Positions 1 through 10,229 of a stretch of DNA of 41,689 nucleotides are shown here, one piece after another. How positions within the stretch are numbered: position 1 is the first letter of the stretch; every line of letters begins with the position of its first letter. The position numbers were made by a program, and so were the translations under genes. The stretch is taken from contig JAISNY010000004.1 in assembly GCA_031275995.1 (NCBI GenBank), forward strand, positions 1 to 41,689, in the 5' to 3' direction. The notes under the pieces were generated by a model that saw nothing but the letters and a program-made list of their open reading frames with translations, did no database searches and had not been told where the DNA came from. The stretch is from Oscillospiraceae bacterium (lineage in GTDB: Bacteria; Bacillota; Clostridia; Oscillospirales; Acutalibacteraceae).

Positions 1-156
1 TCTTGTTTCTGTATTGTAGACTTTGTAGTGAATTTTTGAAATCTACGCTCGAAATTAGTGTATTAGATCTAAGATAAGTTTCATTTTCAAAATTATTTTT
101 TCTGCCGGCAGTGATCATCTAAGGCTTGCATTGAATTCAAAAATGAAAATCAACTT

Positions 157-357
157 TTGGAAGATAAAGAAAATTCAATGTACATTTATATAGAAAAAAT
201 ATTACCTCAAAAAATGAAAGAACAATTAAATTACATAAAAAATTTAAGCTTTCAATGCGACCTTAAAATAATATTTGAAACCTTATTAATTATTAAAAAT
301 CTTTTTGTAATAACAACATATTACTCAATAAACTTCTTTCGAAATTCAGAAATATAA
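157..357 (+). pseudogene. C-terminal remnant of an undecaprenyl-phosphate sugar phosphotransferase (bacterial sugar transferase family)
   Basis: ORF reads ...YIEKILPQKMKEQLNYIKNLSFQCDLKIIFETLLII, like the C-terminal 'ILPxKxxLxLxYxKxxSxxxDxKIIxxTi' tail of bacterial sugar transferases. No catalytic domain is encoded upstream within the window. Confidence 0.5.
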
Positions 358-735
358 TTACAAATTATATTAGAATTTAATGAGTATTTATCGCATATTC
401 TAACAATTAAGATGTCCTTAACTTTACTTTTAAACGTTAAACGAAATAATTGATGGGCAAAAATTAAAGCTACACCGTTGAAAATCCTCAACATATGAAA
501 TTGTTATTAGCAATAAATTTTTATAATCAAGGACGTACACTTTTTTAAATTCATTTTTTTGAGTGTGGCAACATACTCGAAGTGACTCAATTCAAAATTT
601 GGTATAGAAATTTTTGAATAGTTAAGATTAAAATTTGTAAAATTGGTTTTAGGTTTTTAAAAAAATTTATTATTTTATTGCCACAATTTCCTTTATGTAT
701 TAAACTCGTATAGGAGGTTGGGTGAGGTTGTTATT

Positions 736-828
736 GGAGAGGTGTCCGAGTGGTCGAAGGAGCGCGACTGGAAATCGCGTAAACTGTGAAAAACAGTTTC
801 CGGGGTTCGAATCCCCGTCTCTCCGCCA
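736..828 (+). tRNA. tRNA-Ser (anticodon GGA)
   Basis: GGAGAGG acceptor stem pairs with TCTCTCC-G-CCA; anticodon loop ctGGAaa; long variable arm; GGGGTTCGAATCCCC T-arm; encoded CCA. Confidence 0.95.
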
Positions 829-889
829 CTTCTTGCACGGAGACTAACAGCAAACGTTTATTTGCGCTACTTCGAAGTGCAATCTCTAA

Positions 890-1298
890 GGTTAAAAAAC
901 CTCGTAAAGTAAAAGTTTTGGAACTCGACGAAATGTGTGTTAATTTTGAAAAAACATTTGTCTTTGTACGGCAGTAGAGCGAGAAACAAAAAAACTTGTC
1001 GGTTTTCAACTTGGAACACGAGAAACAAAGTATTTTGAAAAACTTTCACAAAAAATTGCTCACATTTATGCCACAGACGGTTGGGAGTCATACAACTTAA
1101 CTGATCCGGCAAAACATGTAATCGGCAAAGCTCATACTTTTACTGTTGAAAGGGACCAATCGTCTTTTACGTCATTATATTGCTCATTTTGCAAGAAAAC
1201 CCTACTCTGTTTCAAAATCTTTTTCAATGATTTCTAATTCTGTTTTGTTGTTTGCTTATCTTAAATCTTTGGAATATATCCATATTTAGCACTGCCAT
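890..1298 (+). mobile_element. IS1-family transposase 3' fragment (InsB-like), degenerate
   Basis: Across frames: KVKVLELDEMCVNF / HIYATDGWESYNLTDPAKHVIGKAHTFTVER(D)QSSFTSLYCSFCKKTLLCFKIFFN..., like the IS1 InsB catalytic region, with frameshifts. Ends at atatatccatatttagcactgcc, which is an imperfect inverted repeat of ggcagtgcaaaacaggatata at 41352. Confidence 0.75.
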
Positions 1299-1436
1299 CT
1301 TTGTTTTTCTCTCTGAAATCCGCTTTTTACTCTGTTTTCGCTTTTGCATTTCGTGCACATTTTTTCCTTACGTTAGATATTCTTACATTATTATTTTTTG
1401 AATTTTAGCACATATATCCTAATTTTAGCACTGTCC
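1299..1436 (-). mobile_element. Inverted 5'-end fragment of the same IS1-family element
   Basis: Reverse complement (cagtgctaaaattaggatatatgtgctaaaattcaaaaaataataatgtaa...aaaaaatgtgcacgaaatgcaaaagcgaaaacagagtaaaaagcggatttcagagag) is near-identical to the element start at 41352-41500. Confidence 0.8.
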
Positions 1437-1530
1437 ATTGGGCAACATCTTGACATTCGTATCTTTTTTGTCTTAAAATCAAATTCAAAAGTGGGTGTGG
1501 TTAATTGTTTCCTTTCGGGGAAGTGGTGAG

Positions 1531-2541
1531 GTGAAGCTAGAAAAACGTAAACTTGAAATTCTTTCGGCTATCGTGGATCTTTACACTAAGACATTGCAGC
1601 CGGTGGGGTCACGGACAGTGTGTGATTGCTTAAATTTTAATGTGTCCCCTGCTACGGTTCGGAATGAGATGGCTTCTTTAGCGGAACTTGGTTTAATTGC
1701 TCAACCGCATGTCTCAGCGGGCCGCATGCCTTTGAGTTTAGGCTATCGGGTATATCTTGATTCGTTATCTCACGTTTGCACGATCTCGAAAAGAGAACGT
1801 GAGGAGCTTGATGGAGGGTTGGCTGAAGTTTCGTCTGATCCTGAGAGAGTCGTGGAAGGCAGCGCTGAAATTTTAGCAAAATCTACTGGGTGTACAACAG
1901 TTTTTACTGCGCCTACCAGTGCGGAGTTTCGGGTTAGAGCGGTGAAATTCATTAGAATAGGCCAGCGGAGCGCTATGGTAATTTTGATAGTTTCAACTGG
2001 TATGGTTAAGAGCCGGATATTTGGATGCCGGTTTAATATCACGGATGAGGTGTTGGGTATATTTGAAAAGGTTGCTCAAAAGTTCGTTGGCGCTTCTTTG
2101 GGTGAGCTTGATTCGCTTGCGCTGTGTGCGTTAAATGTGTTGGAAGATGGAAACTTTCTTGTTCCGGCTATTGATGCGTTGATTGATGTTATTAAGGATG
2201 CAGCTGCCGTTGAGGTAATTGTTAAAGGAGAGCGCAATCTGTTTTCTGAATCAAATTTTGAGCCAGATGTTGCTTTAACTATTTGGGAGTTTTTAAATAA
2301 TAGGGCTAAGGTCATCGAATTTTTAAAGTCAAAAATCTCAAAGTGTATTTTAGTTGGTGATGAGGTTGGTGCGCCGAAAATGGAGCAGGCAAGTATTATA
2401 GTTTCTAGTTACCGAGCTGGTCAATCTAGCGGGAAAATTGCGTTGGTTGGTTCTATTCATATGAATTACACACAAAATTTAGCTAAAATTGAATATATTT
2501 CTAAATTTATGGAAGAAATTCTCTATAAGTTTTTTAGTTAG
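1531..2541 (+). CDS. hrcA: Heat-inducible transcription repressor HrcA (GTG start likely; the longest ORF starts at 1495)
   Basis: LEKRKLEILSAIVDLYTKTLQPVGSRTV...SPATVRNEMASLAELGLIAQPHVSAGRMPLSLGYRVYLD is typical of HrcA; followed directly by grpE. Confidence 0.95.
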   Translation: MKLEKRKLEILSAIVDLYTKTLQPVGSRTVCDCLNFNVSPATVRNEMASLAELGLIAQPHVSAGRMPLSLGYRVYLDSLSHVCTISKREREELDGGLAEVSSDPERVVEGSAEILAKSTGCTTVFTAPTSAEFRVRAVKFIRIGQRSAMVILIVSTGMVKSRIFGCRFNITDEVLGIFEKVAQKFVGASLGELDSLALCALNVLEDGNFLVPAIDALIDVIKDAAAVEVIVKGERNLFSESNFEPDVALTIWEFLNNRAKVIEFLKSKISKCILVGDEVGAPKMEQASIIVSSYRAGQSSGKIALVGSIHMNYTQNLAKIEYISKFMEEILYKFFS

Positions 2542-2553
2542 GGAGGAATTATT

Positions 2554-3093
2554 TTGGAAGATTTTAACAAAAACGAAGGCATTGAGGAATTCGAAGATGA
2601 GTTACAGGATTTTAACGAAGAAATGGAATTTTCGGAAGAATCGAGCAAGACGCAAGGGAAAGATTTAAATGTTGAACTTTTGGAAACCAAGGATCATCTG
2701 ATGAGGGTTGCGGCCGAATATGAAAATTTTAGAAAGCGAACGGAGAAAGAAAAGGCAATGATTTATTCCATTGCGACCGAAGCTGCGGTTTTGCAGATCT
2801 TGCCTATAATAGATAGCATTGAGATGGTTTTTTGTAACATGGACGATGTAAGCGAGCCTTGTAAAAAAGGGATAGATATGATTAGGACTCAGCTTGCAGA
2901 GTCTTTGGCTAAACTTGGGGTGGAACCCTTTGGAAAATCAGGCGATAAATTCACTCCAGAGCTTTACAGCGCAGTAGCGCATGACAAAGGTGAAGAAGAA
3001 AGCGAAAATGAGATTGTTTCAGACGTTTTTCGCAAAGGTTACAAGCTCGGCGGAAAGGTTATAAGGCATGCCGTTGTGCGGGTAAAAAATTAA
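2554..3093 (+). CDS. grpE: Nucleotide exchange factor GrpE (TTG start)
   Basis: AAEYENFRKRTEKEK...LPIIDSIEMVF...LAKLGVEPFGKSGDKFTPELYSAVAHDK...VFRKGYKLGGKVIRHAVVRV; GGGAGG ribosome-binding site. Confidence 0.95.
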   Translation: MEDFNKNEGIEEFEDELQDFNEEMEFSEESSKTQGKDLNVELLETKDHLMRVAAEYENFRKRTEKEKAMIYSIATEAAVLQILPIIDSIEMVFCNMDDVSEPCKKGIDMIRTQLAESLAKLGVEPFGKSGDKFTPELYSAVAHDKGEEESENEIVSDVFRKGYKLGGKVIRHAVVRVKN

Positions 3094-3214
3094 AACTCCA
3101 TGATTTTGCGCACTCCGAAAAAGCTACTTTCGAATTTCGAAACTAGAATCAAACAACCTTGCACTAAAGTGCGGGGTTCGTGTTTATGGATAAATCCTGT
3201 TAAATTATTTTAGA

Positions 3215-3605
3215 GATTTAGTTGATTTTGTTAGTCTGATTTTCAACATATTCTTTAATCATTTCTTCTGTTACATCACCTGAGTTTCGACAAAAATATC
3301 CAACAACCCAAAGATGCTGAGCCAATATCTCTTTTTAAGTTCAGGAAATTCGGATTGCAAAAGTTTTTAACTTCTTCCTTTTAGGTATTTAACTATTTTG
3401 CTAACTGAAAATGCTGGCAGACAAGATATGCATATGAGCATGATACGCTGACTTCCGTGAATATCACTATTCCGCGAGACACAGCCTTGTCTTATCATTT
3501 CTCTTAACTTAGCGGCATTTCTTTAACCAATATTTTATATCTGTAATTTGCAGTCCGAACTATATGATATTCGAGATCAATACCGTGTGGTTTCTTTCGC
3601 AACAA
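3215..3605 (-). pseudogene. Degenerate IS200/IS605-family tnpA transposase
   Basis: Minus strand across frames: GIDLEYHIVRTANYRYKILVKEMPLS...SVSKIVKYLKGRS..LLQSEFPELKKRYW...VVGYFCRNSGDVTEEMIKEYVENQTNKIN, with stops and frameshifts. The palindrome CCTCTGCCTTCAGGCGGAGG at about 3611-3630 resembles an IS200 subterminal hairpin. Confidence 0.85.
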
Positions 3606-3668
3606 AATCCCTCTGCCTTCAGGCGGAGGTGGTTTAATTAGCACGAAATTTGATTTTGCTTACACTCA

Positions 3669-4820
3669 TCAGCTCCGGCGCTTACGCAGTAAAATCAAAG
3701 GGTATATTAACACAAAAATAACGAATGTGTCAATAAATATTATTTTTTCTAACAAGGTACTGGTCCCGTTGGCTTTGACATCCACCCAAAGTTTGTCTGC
3801 AAGTTCACTTATTTCATGTGGCAGGTTGGTCAGTACCTGAGTATTTTCTATGGAAGAACAATACTGATATTGAGGGTTATTTGAAAGAATTTCATCAGCA
3901 TAAATATTAGGTGAAAGATAACAAGAACTAATGGCATTAGCTGTTGAAATATCTGTTTTGCACATAAAATTTATATACATTTCTGCTTCTTTTTTATGTT
4001 TGCATGTTTTGGGTATACACATTGAATCAACAAATTTGTTGGTTCCTTCCGAAGGAACTGCAAAATGTATAAAAGGATTTCCAAACATTTCATTGGGATT
4101 ACCGCAATCACAGTAGTAGGATGCAACGTATGCTTCTTCCCCAAACAGTTTATCAAAAATTTGATCCATCATATAATTTTGAAGCAAAGGCCGTTGTTTT
4201 TTGAGTTCTATCATCGCTTTTTGCCAGTGCTCCGGATTTGAGCTGTTTATATTGTATTTAAGCCTTATGAGCGAAATTGCAAAAGCATCCCTTAAATTGT
4301 CGAAAACTAAGATTTTACCTTTATACTCGGGATTCCATAGTATATCCCAAGATATTTTTTTTTCTTTAACATATTTTTCATTATAAAAAATTCCAACTAC
4401 GCCCCAGAGGTACGGCACCGAATATTCATTCCAAGGGTCAAAATCAAGAAACTTATGCTTATCGCTTATCTCTGAATAATTAGGAATGTTTTTAAAATCT
4501 AATTTCAAAATCATATCATTTTCAATAAGTTTTGCAATCATATAATCGGACGGAACAATAACGTCGAAACAAGCTCCTTCGCCGGCTATTTTGGCATACA
4601 TTTCTTCATTGCTTTGAAAAGTAGAATAATTAACCTTGATTCCAGTTTCTGCAGTAAACCTCTCATTAGTTCCAGGAACTCCATCAGAACCTTCTGCAAT
4701 GCACACGCCCCAATTATAAACATTTATGGTCACACTCTTCTCCTTGTGGTTCCAGAAAAGAAAAACTCCGTAAAAACAGACAGCAAAAGATAAAATTAGA
4801 TAAAACAATGTTTTTTTCAA
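3669..4820 (-). CDS. potD: PotD-like spermidine/putrescine ABC transporter substrate-binding protein with an extra C-terminal TM segment
   Basis: VTINVYNWGVCIAEG...INVYNWG motif, FDVIVPSDYMIAKLIENDMILKLDFKNIPN, WGVVGIFYNEKYV. C-terminus IIFIDTFVIFVLIYPLILLRKRRS is hydrophobic. Confidence 0.85.
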   Translation of the reverse strand: MKKTLFYLILSFAVCFYGVFLFWNHKEKSVTINVYNWGVCIAEGSDGVPGTNERFTAETGIKVNYSTFQSNEEMYAKIAGEGACFDVIVPSDYMIAKLIENDMILKLDFKNIPNYSEISDKHKFLDFDPWNEYSVPYLWGVVGIFYNEKYVKEKKISWDILWNPEYKGKILVFDNLRDAFAISLIRLKYNINSSNPEHWQKAMIELKKQRPLLQNYMMDQIFDKLFGEEAYVASYYCDCGNPNEMFGNPFIHFAVPSEGTNKFVDSMCIPKTCKHKKEAEMYINFMCKTDISTANAISSCYLSPNIYADEILSNNPQYQYCSSIENTQVLTNLPHEISELADKLWVDVKANGTSTLLEKIIFIDTFVIFVLIYPLILLRKRRS

Positions 4821-5133
4821 TTTATTTTTAAACTCACTTCCTTCAAACTGAAAATAAATAAACGAAAAATCTTCTTACTAATTACGTTAACAACTGTGTT
4901 AAGAAAATACAAGCAAGAAACTAAGCGTTAAGTTCTGAAAAATTAAATTTTTATTTGTGTCTTGATTTAATGAAAATTGAATAATATATTTGTTTTTATA
5001 ATAGAAACTTTAATAGAAACTTAAGATGAAAATAAAAATTTTAAAGAAGTTAAAGCAAACAAACTTAAAATAAATTAACAACATAGAGATGCTTGAATAT
5101 CATAAAAAAACAAGAATCAGTTAGGAGGTCTTT

Positions 5134-5955
5134 ATGAAATTTGGTATAATTTCAGGCGACAGACGCCAAGCTATTCTTTCTGAAACTTTAGTAAAAGATT
5201 CACATGAAGTAAGAGTTTGGGGTCTGGATTGTGAAAATTTAGAAGAAAATAGTATTGAATACACATTGGAAAAAAGTGACATTATCATTTTGCCGCTTCC
5301 AGCGAGTCGCGACGGACTTCACATAAATTTGAGCAATATATCTGTTGACTCAAAATTTGTTGAAATGATAAAAAACAAAAAAATTTTTTGTGGTAATAAA
5401 AATACAATAAAAACCAAGGAATGGCAAAAACTCGACGTAAAAGATTATGCTGCGAGCGAAAATTTTAAAGTTTTTAACGCCGAACCTACAGCCGAAGGCG
5501 CAATTAAAATTGCTCTAAACAATACTTTGAAGACTCTATATAAAAGCCATTGCTTAATTTCAGGTTTTGGAAGGATAGGTAAAATTCTTTCAGGTATGTT
5601 AAAAAATCTTGGCGCTTTTGTTAGTGTGACAAACTATTCGGATGGAGATCGTGCCTGGGCAAAAATCAATAATTTAAAAATTGTGGACCTCAATAATGAT
5701 AAATTTTTAGATTATGATTTTATTTTTAACACGGTGCCAACCCAAATATTTACTGAACATATTCTTAATAAAACAAACAAGGAATGTCTCATAATAGACC
5801 TCGCTTCCATCAGTGGGGTGGACTTAAATTATGCAAATAAGCTTGGAATCAAAGTTTTTCACGAACTCGGAGTCCCCGGAAAGTTTTTTCCGGTTACTGC
5901 AGCTGAAATAATAAAGGAAAGCATATACGAGATTATACGGGAGACTTGCACGTAA
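5134..5955 (+). CDS. dpaA: Dipicolinate synthase subunit A
   Basis: SpoVFA-like N-terminus FGIISGDRRQAILSETL, Rossmann motif LISGFGRIGKILSGMLKNLGAFVSV; upstream of dpaB. Confidence 0.88.
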   Translation: MKFGIISGDRRQAILSETLVKDSHEVRVWGLDCENLEENSIEYTLEKSDIIILPLPASRDGLHINLSNISVDSKFVEMIKNKKIFCGNKNTIKTKEWQKLDVKDYAASENFKVFNAEPTAEGAIKIALNNTLKTLYKSHCLISGFGRIGKILSGMLKNLGAFVSVTNYSDGDRAWAKINNLKIVDLNNDKFLDYDFIFNTVPTQIFTEHILNKTNKECLIIDLASISGVDLNYANKLGIKVFHELGVPGKFFPVTAAEIIKESIYEIIRETCT

Positions 5956-6185
5956 GTAATGAGCATAAAGTTATTTTAAATTTTCGCAATTGCTGCAACG
6001 TAGACAATAAAATAGATTCAGATAACTTAATTAGTAAATTTTTCTTAAAATTATGAGAGAAATTCACAAATTTTAAATCTAAGTTATGCTCAAATTTTCC
6101 GTAAAATAATTTTCGAAAATTTTAAACAGACACCAAATTTTCAGCACTTATTATAAAAAATGATATGAGAAATTGCCAGCAAAAA

Positions 6186-6270
6186 AATAAACTTAGGATT
6201 TGCGATGTGTGCATCTTTTTGCACGATTTAGAATGCAATCTTGCAAGCTGAAAAACTTAATAAAGGCAAA
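6186..6270 (+). pseudogene. Truncated duplicate of the 5' end of dpaB
   Basis: aacttaggatttgcgatgtgtgcatctttttgcacgattTAGaatgcaatcttgcaagctgaaaaactta versus 6338-6408 aacttaggattcgcgatgtgtgcatctttttgcacgattGAGaatgcgatcttacaagctaaaaaactta. The copy has an in-frame stop. Confidence 0.9.
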
Positions 6271-6327
6271 CCCTATTAATATTCATAAATAAAAACAATT
6301 TATAGAAAATCATGTGAGGAATGAACA

Positions 6328-6897
6328 ATGAAAAAACCAAACTTAGGATTCGCGATGTGTGCATCTTTTTGCACGATTGAGAATGCGATCTTACAAGCTA
6401 AAAAACTTACTGAAAATTACAATATTTTACCAATACTTTCAGAAAATTTAATAAAAAACAACACTCGTTTTGGTGAGGGAATTAAAATTAAAGAAAAGAT
6501 TGAAAAAATAAGCAAAAATAAGGCAATAATTTCAATTATAGAGTCTGAACCCATTGGCCCTCAAAGTATGACGGACATAATGCTTATCGCCCCTTGTACA
6601 GGGAATTCACTAGCAAAAATAAGTAGAGCAATCACTGATACATGCGTTACCATGGCAACAAAATCTCACTTACGAGTTCAAAAACCATTAGTAATTTGTC
6701 TGGCAACTAACGACGCCCTAGGTGCTTCTTTTGAAAATATCAGCAAAGCGCTCAATACAAAGCATATATTTTTCGTACCAATGAAACAAGATTCCCCAAA
6801 TTTGAAACCTAATTCACTTGTAGCTGACTTCGAAATGATACCAAAAGCACTTGAATTAGCAGCTTCTAATATCCAAATCCAGCCCATTTTTAAATAA
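6328..6897 (+). CDS. dpaB: Dipicolinate synthase subunit B (flavoprotein)
   Basis: LGFAMCASFCTIENAILQAKKL...PIGPQSMTDIMLIAPCTGNSLAKISRAITDTCVTMATKSHLRVQKPLVICLATNDALGAS is typical of SpoVFB. Confidence 0.93.
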   Translation: MKKPNLGFAMCASFCTIENAILQAKKLTENYNILPILSENLIKNNTRFGEGIKIKEKIEKISKNKAIISIIESEPIGPQSMTDIMLIAPCTGNSLAKISRAITDTCVTMATKSHLRVQKPLVICLATNDALGASFENISKALNTKHIFFVPMKQDSPNLKPNSLVADFEMIPKALELAASNIQIQPIFK

Positions 6898-6997
6898 AGA
6901 TAAAATATCACGTGCATCGTATCATATTGTCTTTAATTTGTCCAATCCCTTCAACTGTAAAAATTTTGATATTTTTTCGATTTTATTTTACAATAGC

Positions 6998-7034
6998 CGT
7001 TCGAGCGTAGTGATCGAACGGTATGATTTTTATG
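6998..7034 (+). terminator. Hairpin between dpaB and ricT, possible terminator
   Basis: Perfect 8-bp inverted repeat CCGTTCGA - 9 nt - TCGAACGG followed by tatgattttta. Confidence 0.4.
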
Positions 7035-7059
7035 AAACATTTTTATTTTGGTTGGTTGA

Positions 7060-7875
7060 ATGAATATAATAGGTACGGTTTTTCGCGATATTGGTAAGAT
7101 AAGCCGATTTACTTACGGGCTTTCCAATTTGTCAGTGGGGGATTCAATAATAGTTAGAACGCGTCACGGCTTGAAATTTGGTCGGATAGTTCAGGTTGAG
7201 GTGTCTGATGAAATCATCCCCGTTGAGGGGCTTATATTACGTAAAGCGAACAAAGATGATTTCGAAAAGAATATCAGGCTGAAAGAAATGGAGTCCGAAG
7301 CACTCAACATTGTTAAGGCGAAGGTATTTGAGCATAATCTTAAAATGAAAATGATTGATGCCGAATGTATGTTCGATGAGAGCAAAATTATTTTTTATTT
7401 CTCTTCTGAGGAGCGTGTAGATTTTAGAATTCTCCTTAGTGAACTTGTTAAAGTTTTTAAAAAATGGATTGAATTACGTCAGGTTAACATTCGCGAAAGT
7501 GCAAAAATTCTTGGCGGTATCGGTGTTTGTGGAAGATCTTTTTGCTGTTCTTTGTTTCTGCGTGAATTTCAAAAGGTTGACGTTCAATTGGCGGTTGATC
7601 AAGGAATATTAGTTAATTCTTCAAAACTTTGCGGTGCTTGCGGACGTCTTTTTTGTTGTCTCAGATACGAACTTGAGAATTATCAGAGTACGGCGAAAAC
7701 TATGCCCAGAGTGGGAGATTTAGTCAGAAATTCCGACGGAAAACTTTTTTTGGTTTGTGGTCTAAATATTCTTGCACATAAAATCAAGTTGACTCCGTTA
7801 GAAACGCCTGAAGCAACCCCAAAATATCTTCCGGCCGAGCAATTTGAGATAGTCGACCGTTCTTTAGATTCTTAA
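7060..7875 (+). CDS. ricT: PSP1 / RicT (YaaT) family protein
   Basis: LSVGDSIIVRTRHGLKFGRIV, FYFSSEERVDFRILLSELV, RVDFR..ELRQVNIRESAKILGGIGVCGRSFCCSLFL, LCGACGRLFCCLRYE. Confidence 0.92.
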   Translation: MNIIGTVFRDIGKISRFTYGLSNLSVGDSIIVRTRHGLKFGRIVQVEVSDEIIPVEGLILRKANKDDFEKNIRLKEMESEALNIVKAKVFEHNLKMKMIDAECMFDESKIIFYFSSEERVDFRILLSELVKVFKKWIELRQVNIRESAKILGGIGVCGRSFCCSLFLREFQKVDVQLAVDQGILVNSSKLCGACGRLFCCLRYELENYQSTAKTMPRVGDLVRNSDGKLFLVCGLNILAHKIKLTPLETPEATPKYLPAEQFEIVDRSLDS

Positions 7876-8019
7876 GCATCGCTAAAAATAGATGTATTTA
7901 TGCATAAAAAACAAAATAGATTTGAAAGCCATCACTTTTTGAACAATCTAACTCAAAAGGTTTATTCGAATTTATAAAATTAGAAAACAAACATAATTTG
8001 TATTGGGGGGAAACAAAAA

Positions 8020-9489
8020 ATGAAAAAAATTAGCACAAGCGTAAAAATTTTTATGATTATAAACTTTTTTTGCTTTTTTTTGTTTGCGTTGTGCTGTAAA
8101 GCACAAGATGACAGCACGCTGAGTAAAATTAAATCTCGAGGAAATATAATAATGGGAACAAGTGCTGATTTCCCTCCGTTTGAATCCCTGAAAAACGGAA
8201 AAATTGTTGGGATAGACGTAGAAATTGCTAAAAATATAGCTAAAAAGTTAGGCGTCAAGCTAGAAACAGATCTCGAGTTGAAAATAAGTGACCTAAGTTT
8301 GAGTTCTTTAATGTTTGAACTGAAGAACGGAACAATTGATTTTATGGCGTCTGGATTTAGCTACACGGAAGAAAGGGCTCGAAATGTAAATTTTTCCGAG
8401 AGTTATTTTACGGCCTCTCAGGAAATAATTGTGAAGAAAAACAGCGAAATTAAAGAACCAAATGACCTTTCCGGAAAGAAGATTGGCGTTCAGCTTGGAA
8501 CCACAGGAGATTCTTATTGTACGAATTTGGGTAACATGGAAGTTGTAAGGTTTGATAAAATTACGGACTCAATTGTGGCTCTTTCAAACGGCAACATTGA
8601 CGCGGTTGTAATAGACGGGTTTTCGGCTGATAAAATTGTGAGTAAAAATGCAAATCTTCATAAAATTCCTAAAAATTTAACCGAAGAAAGTTACAGCATC
8701 GGAGTTAAAAAGGGAAATACGAAGCTTTTGAAGATTGTAAATGAAGTTCTTTTGGAAATGAAACAAAATGGCGAGCTTGAAAAAATAATAAATTCTTATA
8801 TGCAGCCGGAATACGTTGAGGAAAGTAAATCCTTTTTTGAAGAATATTCGCCTTACATAATTGAAGGAATTGCAAATACTTTAAAAATAACATTTTTTGC
8901 CGCAATCATAGGAATATTGCTGGGTGTTTTGATGGCAAGCTTGAAAGTAGCTTCGAAATCGAATAAAAGAATGAAAATATTTGATGTATTTGTAACTTTT
9001 TACACCACAATAACCCGCGGAACGCCGGCGTTGGTTCAGCTTTTTATCATGTATTATGTGATTTTTTCAAGAATATCCAAAAATCCGATAACTGCGGCGA
9101 TTATCACTTTCGGAATAAATTCCGGAGCATATGTTTGTGAACACGTGCGTGCCGGGATTGAAGCGATTGAGAGAGGTCAGTTTGAAGCCGGAAGGTCGCT
9201 TGGGATCTCCGAAAGAGTTTTAATGTCAAAAATAATTGTTCCGCAAGCAATCAAAAATATTTTGCCGTCGCTTACGGGGGAAATCATCAGCCTGCTCAAA
9301 GAAACGGCTGTTGTCGGGTTTATCGGTGTTATGGATCTTTCACTCGCGGGGAAAAAAATCACAAGCGTAACATTTGAACCCGCATTGCCGCTCTTTATTG
9401 TGGCTGCAATTTACTTAATTTTGGTAGCAGGTTTAACATTTATACATAAGAAAATTGAAAGGAGGATGAAAAAAAGTGATAGTTATTAA
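8020..9489 (+). CDS. Amino-acid ABC transporter, fused substrate-binding protein and permease
   Basis: N-terminal SBP family 3 domain ([35 protein letters not shown]...) joined to a His/Glu-type permease ([22 protein letters not shown]...ARGIEAI...[12 protein letters not shown]). Confidence 0.92.
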   Translation: MKKISTSVKIFMIINFFCFFLFALCCKAQDDSTLSKIKSRGNIIMGTSADFPPFESLKNGKIVGIDVEIAKNIAKKLGVKLETDLELKISDLSLSSLMFELKNGTIDFMASGFSYTEERARNVNFSESYFTASQEIIVKKNSEIKEPNDLSGKKIGVQLGTTGDSYCTNLGNMEVVRFDKITDSIVALSNGNIDAVVIDGFSADKIVSKNANLHKIPKNLTEESYSIGVKKGNTKLLKIVNEVLLEMKQNGELEKIINSYMQPEYVEESKSFFEEYSPYIIEGIANTLKITFFAAIIGILLGVLMASLKVASKSNKRMKIFDVFVTFYTTITRGTPALVQLFIMYYVIFSRISKNPITAAIITFGINSGAYVCEHVRAGIEAIERGQFEAGRSLGISERVLMSKIIVPQAIKNILPSLTGEIISLLKETAVVGFIGVMDLSLAGKKITSVTFEPALPLFIVAAIYLILVAGLTFIHKKIERRMKKSDSY

Positions 9490-10210
9490 AAATTTAAGCA
9501 AACAATTTTGTGTAAATGGAAAGCATCAAAAAGTTTTAAAGAACATTAATTGTGAAATAAAAAAAGGTGAGAAAATGGTTATAATAGGCCCCTCGGGCTC
9601 GGGGAAAAGCACCTTCTTAAGATGCCTCAACCTTTTAGAAATTCCAAGTTCGGGGCAAATTATTTTTGAAGGCGAAGACATAACTTCTTCTAAATGTAAA
9701 ATCAATAAGTTAAGGCAAAAGATGGGAATGATTTTTCAAAAGTTTAATTTATTCCCTAACTTAACCGTTCAGCAAAATATTACTTTGGCACCGGTAAATT
9801 TAAAATTATTAACAAAAGAAAAAGCTGAAAAAATAGCCTTAAAGCTTTTGGAAAGAGTGGGGCTTGTTTCAAAAAAAGATTCTTATCCGAGCAGTCTTTC
9901 CGGCGGGCAGCAGCAGAGGATTGCGATTGTCAGAGCACTTGCAATGAACCCTGACGTCATGCTTTTTGATGAGCCGACATCTGCTTTGGATCCAGAAATG
10001 GTTAAAGAAGTATTAAGCGTTATTGAAAATCTCGCAAGAAACGGCATGACCATGATTATTGTTACGCACGAAATTGGGTTTGCAAAACAGGTAGGCAGTA
10101 GGATCGTGTTTATGCATCAAGGAGAAATTTTGGAGGATGAAACTCCGGAAGAATTTTTTGAAAATCCGAAGAATGAAAGGGTTAAAGAATTTTTATCAAA
10201 AGTTCTTTGA
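9476..10210 (+). CDS. Amino-acid ABC transporter ATP-binding protein (GTG start)
   Basis: Walker [10 protein letters not shown], signature LSGGQQQR, Walker [17 protein letters not shown]; overlaps the permease gene. Confidence 0.95.
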   Translation: MIVIKNLSKQFCVNGKHQKVLKNINCEIKKGEKMVIIGPSGSGKSTFLRCLNLLEIPSSGQIIFEGEDITSSKCKINKLRQKMGMIFQKFNLFPNLTVQQNITLAPVNLKLLTKEKAEKIALKLLERVGLVSKKDSYPSSLSGGQQQRIAIVRALAMNPDVMLFDEPTSALDPEMVKEVLSVIENLARNGMTMIIVTHEIGFAKQVGSRIVFMHQGEILEDETPEEFFENPKNERVKEFLSKVL

Positions 10211-10229
10211 AAGGGGCGTAGGGAATAAA

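Noticed and set aside
786-1112. Short ORFs overlapping tRNA-Ser and the IS1 fragment
   Set aside because: They read through a tRNA gene or through degenerate transposase sequence in mixed frames.
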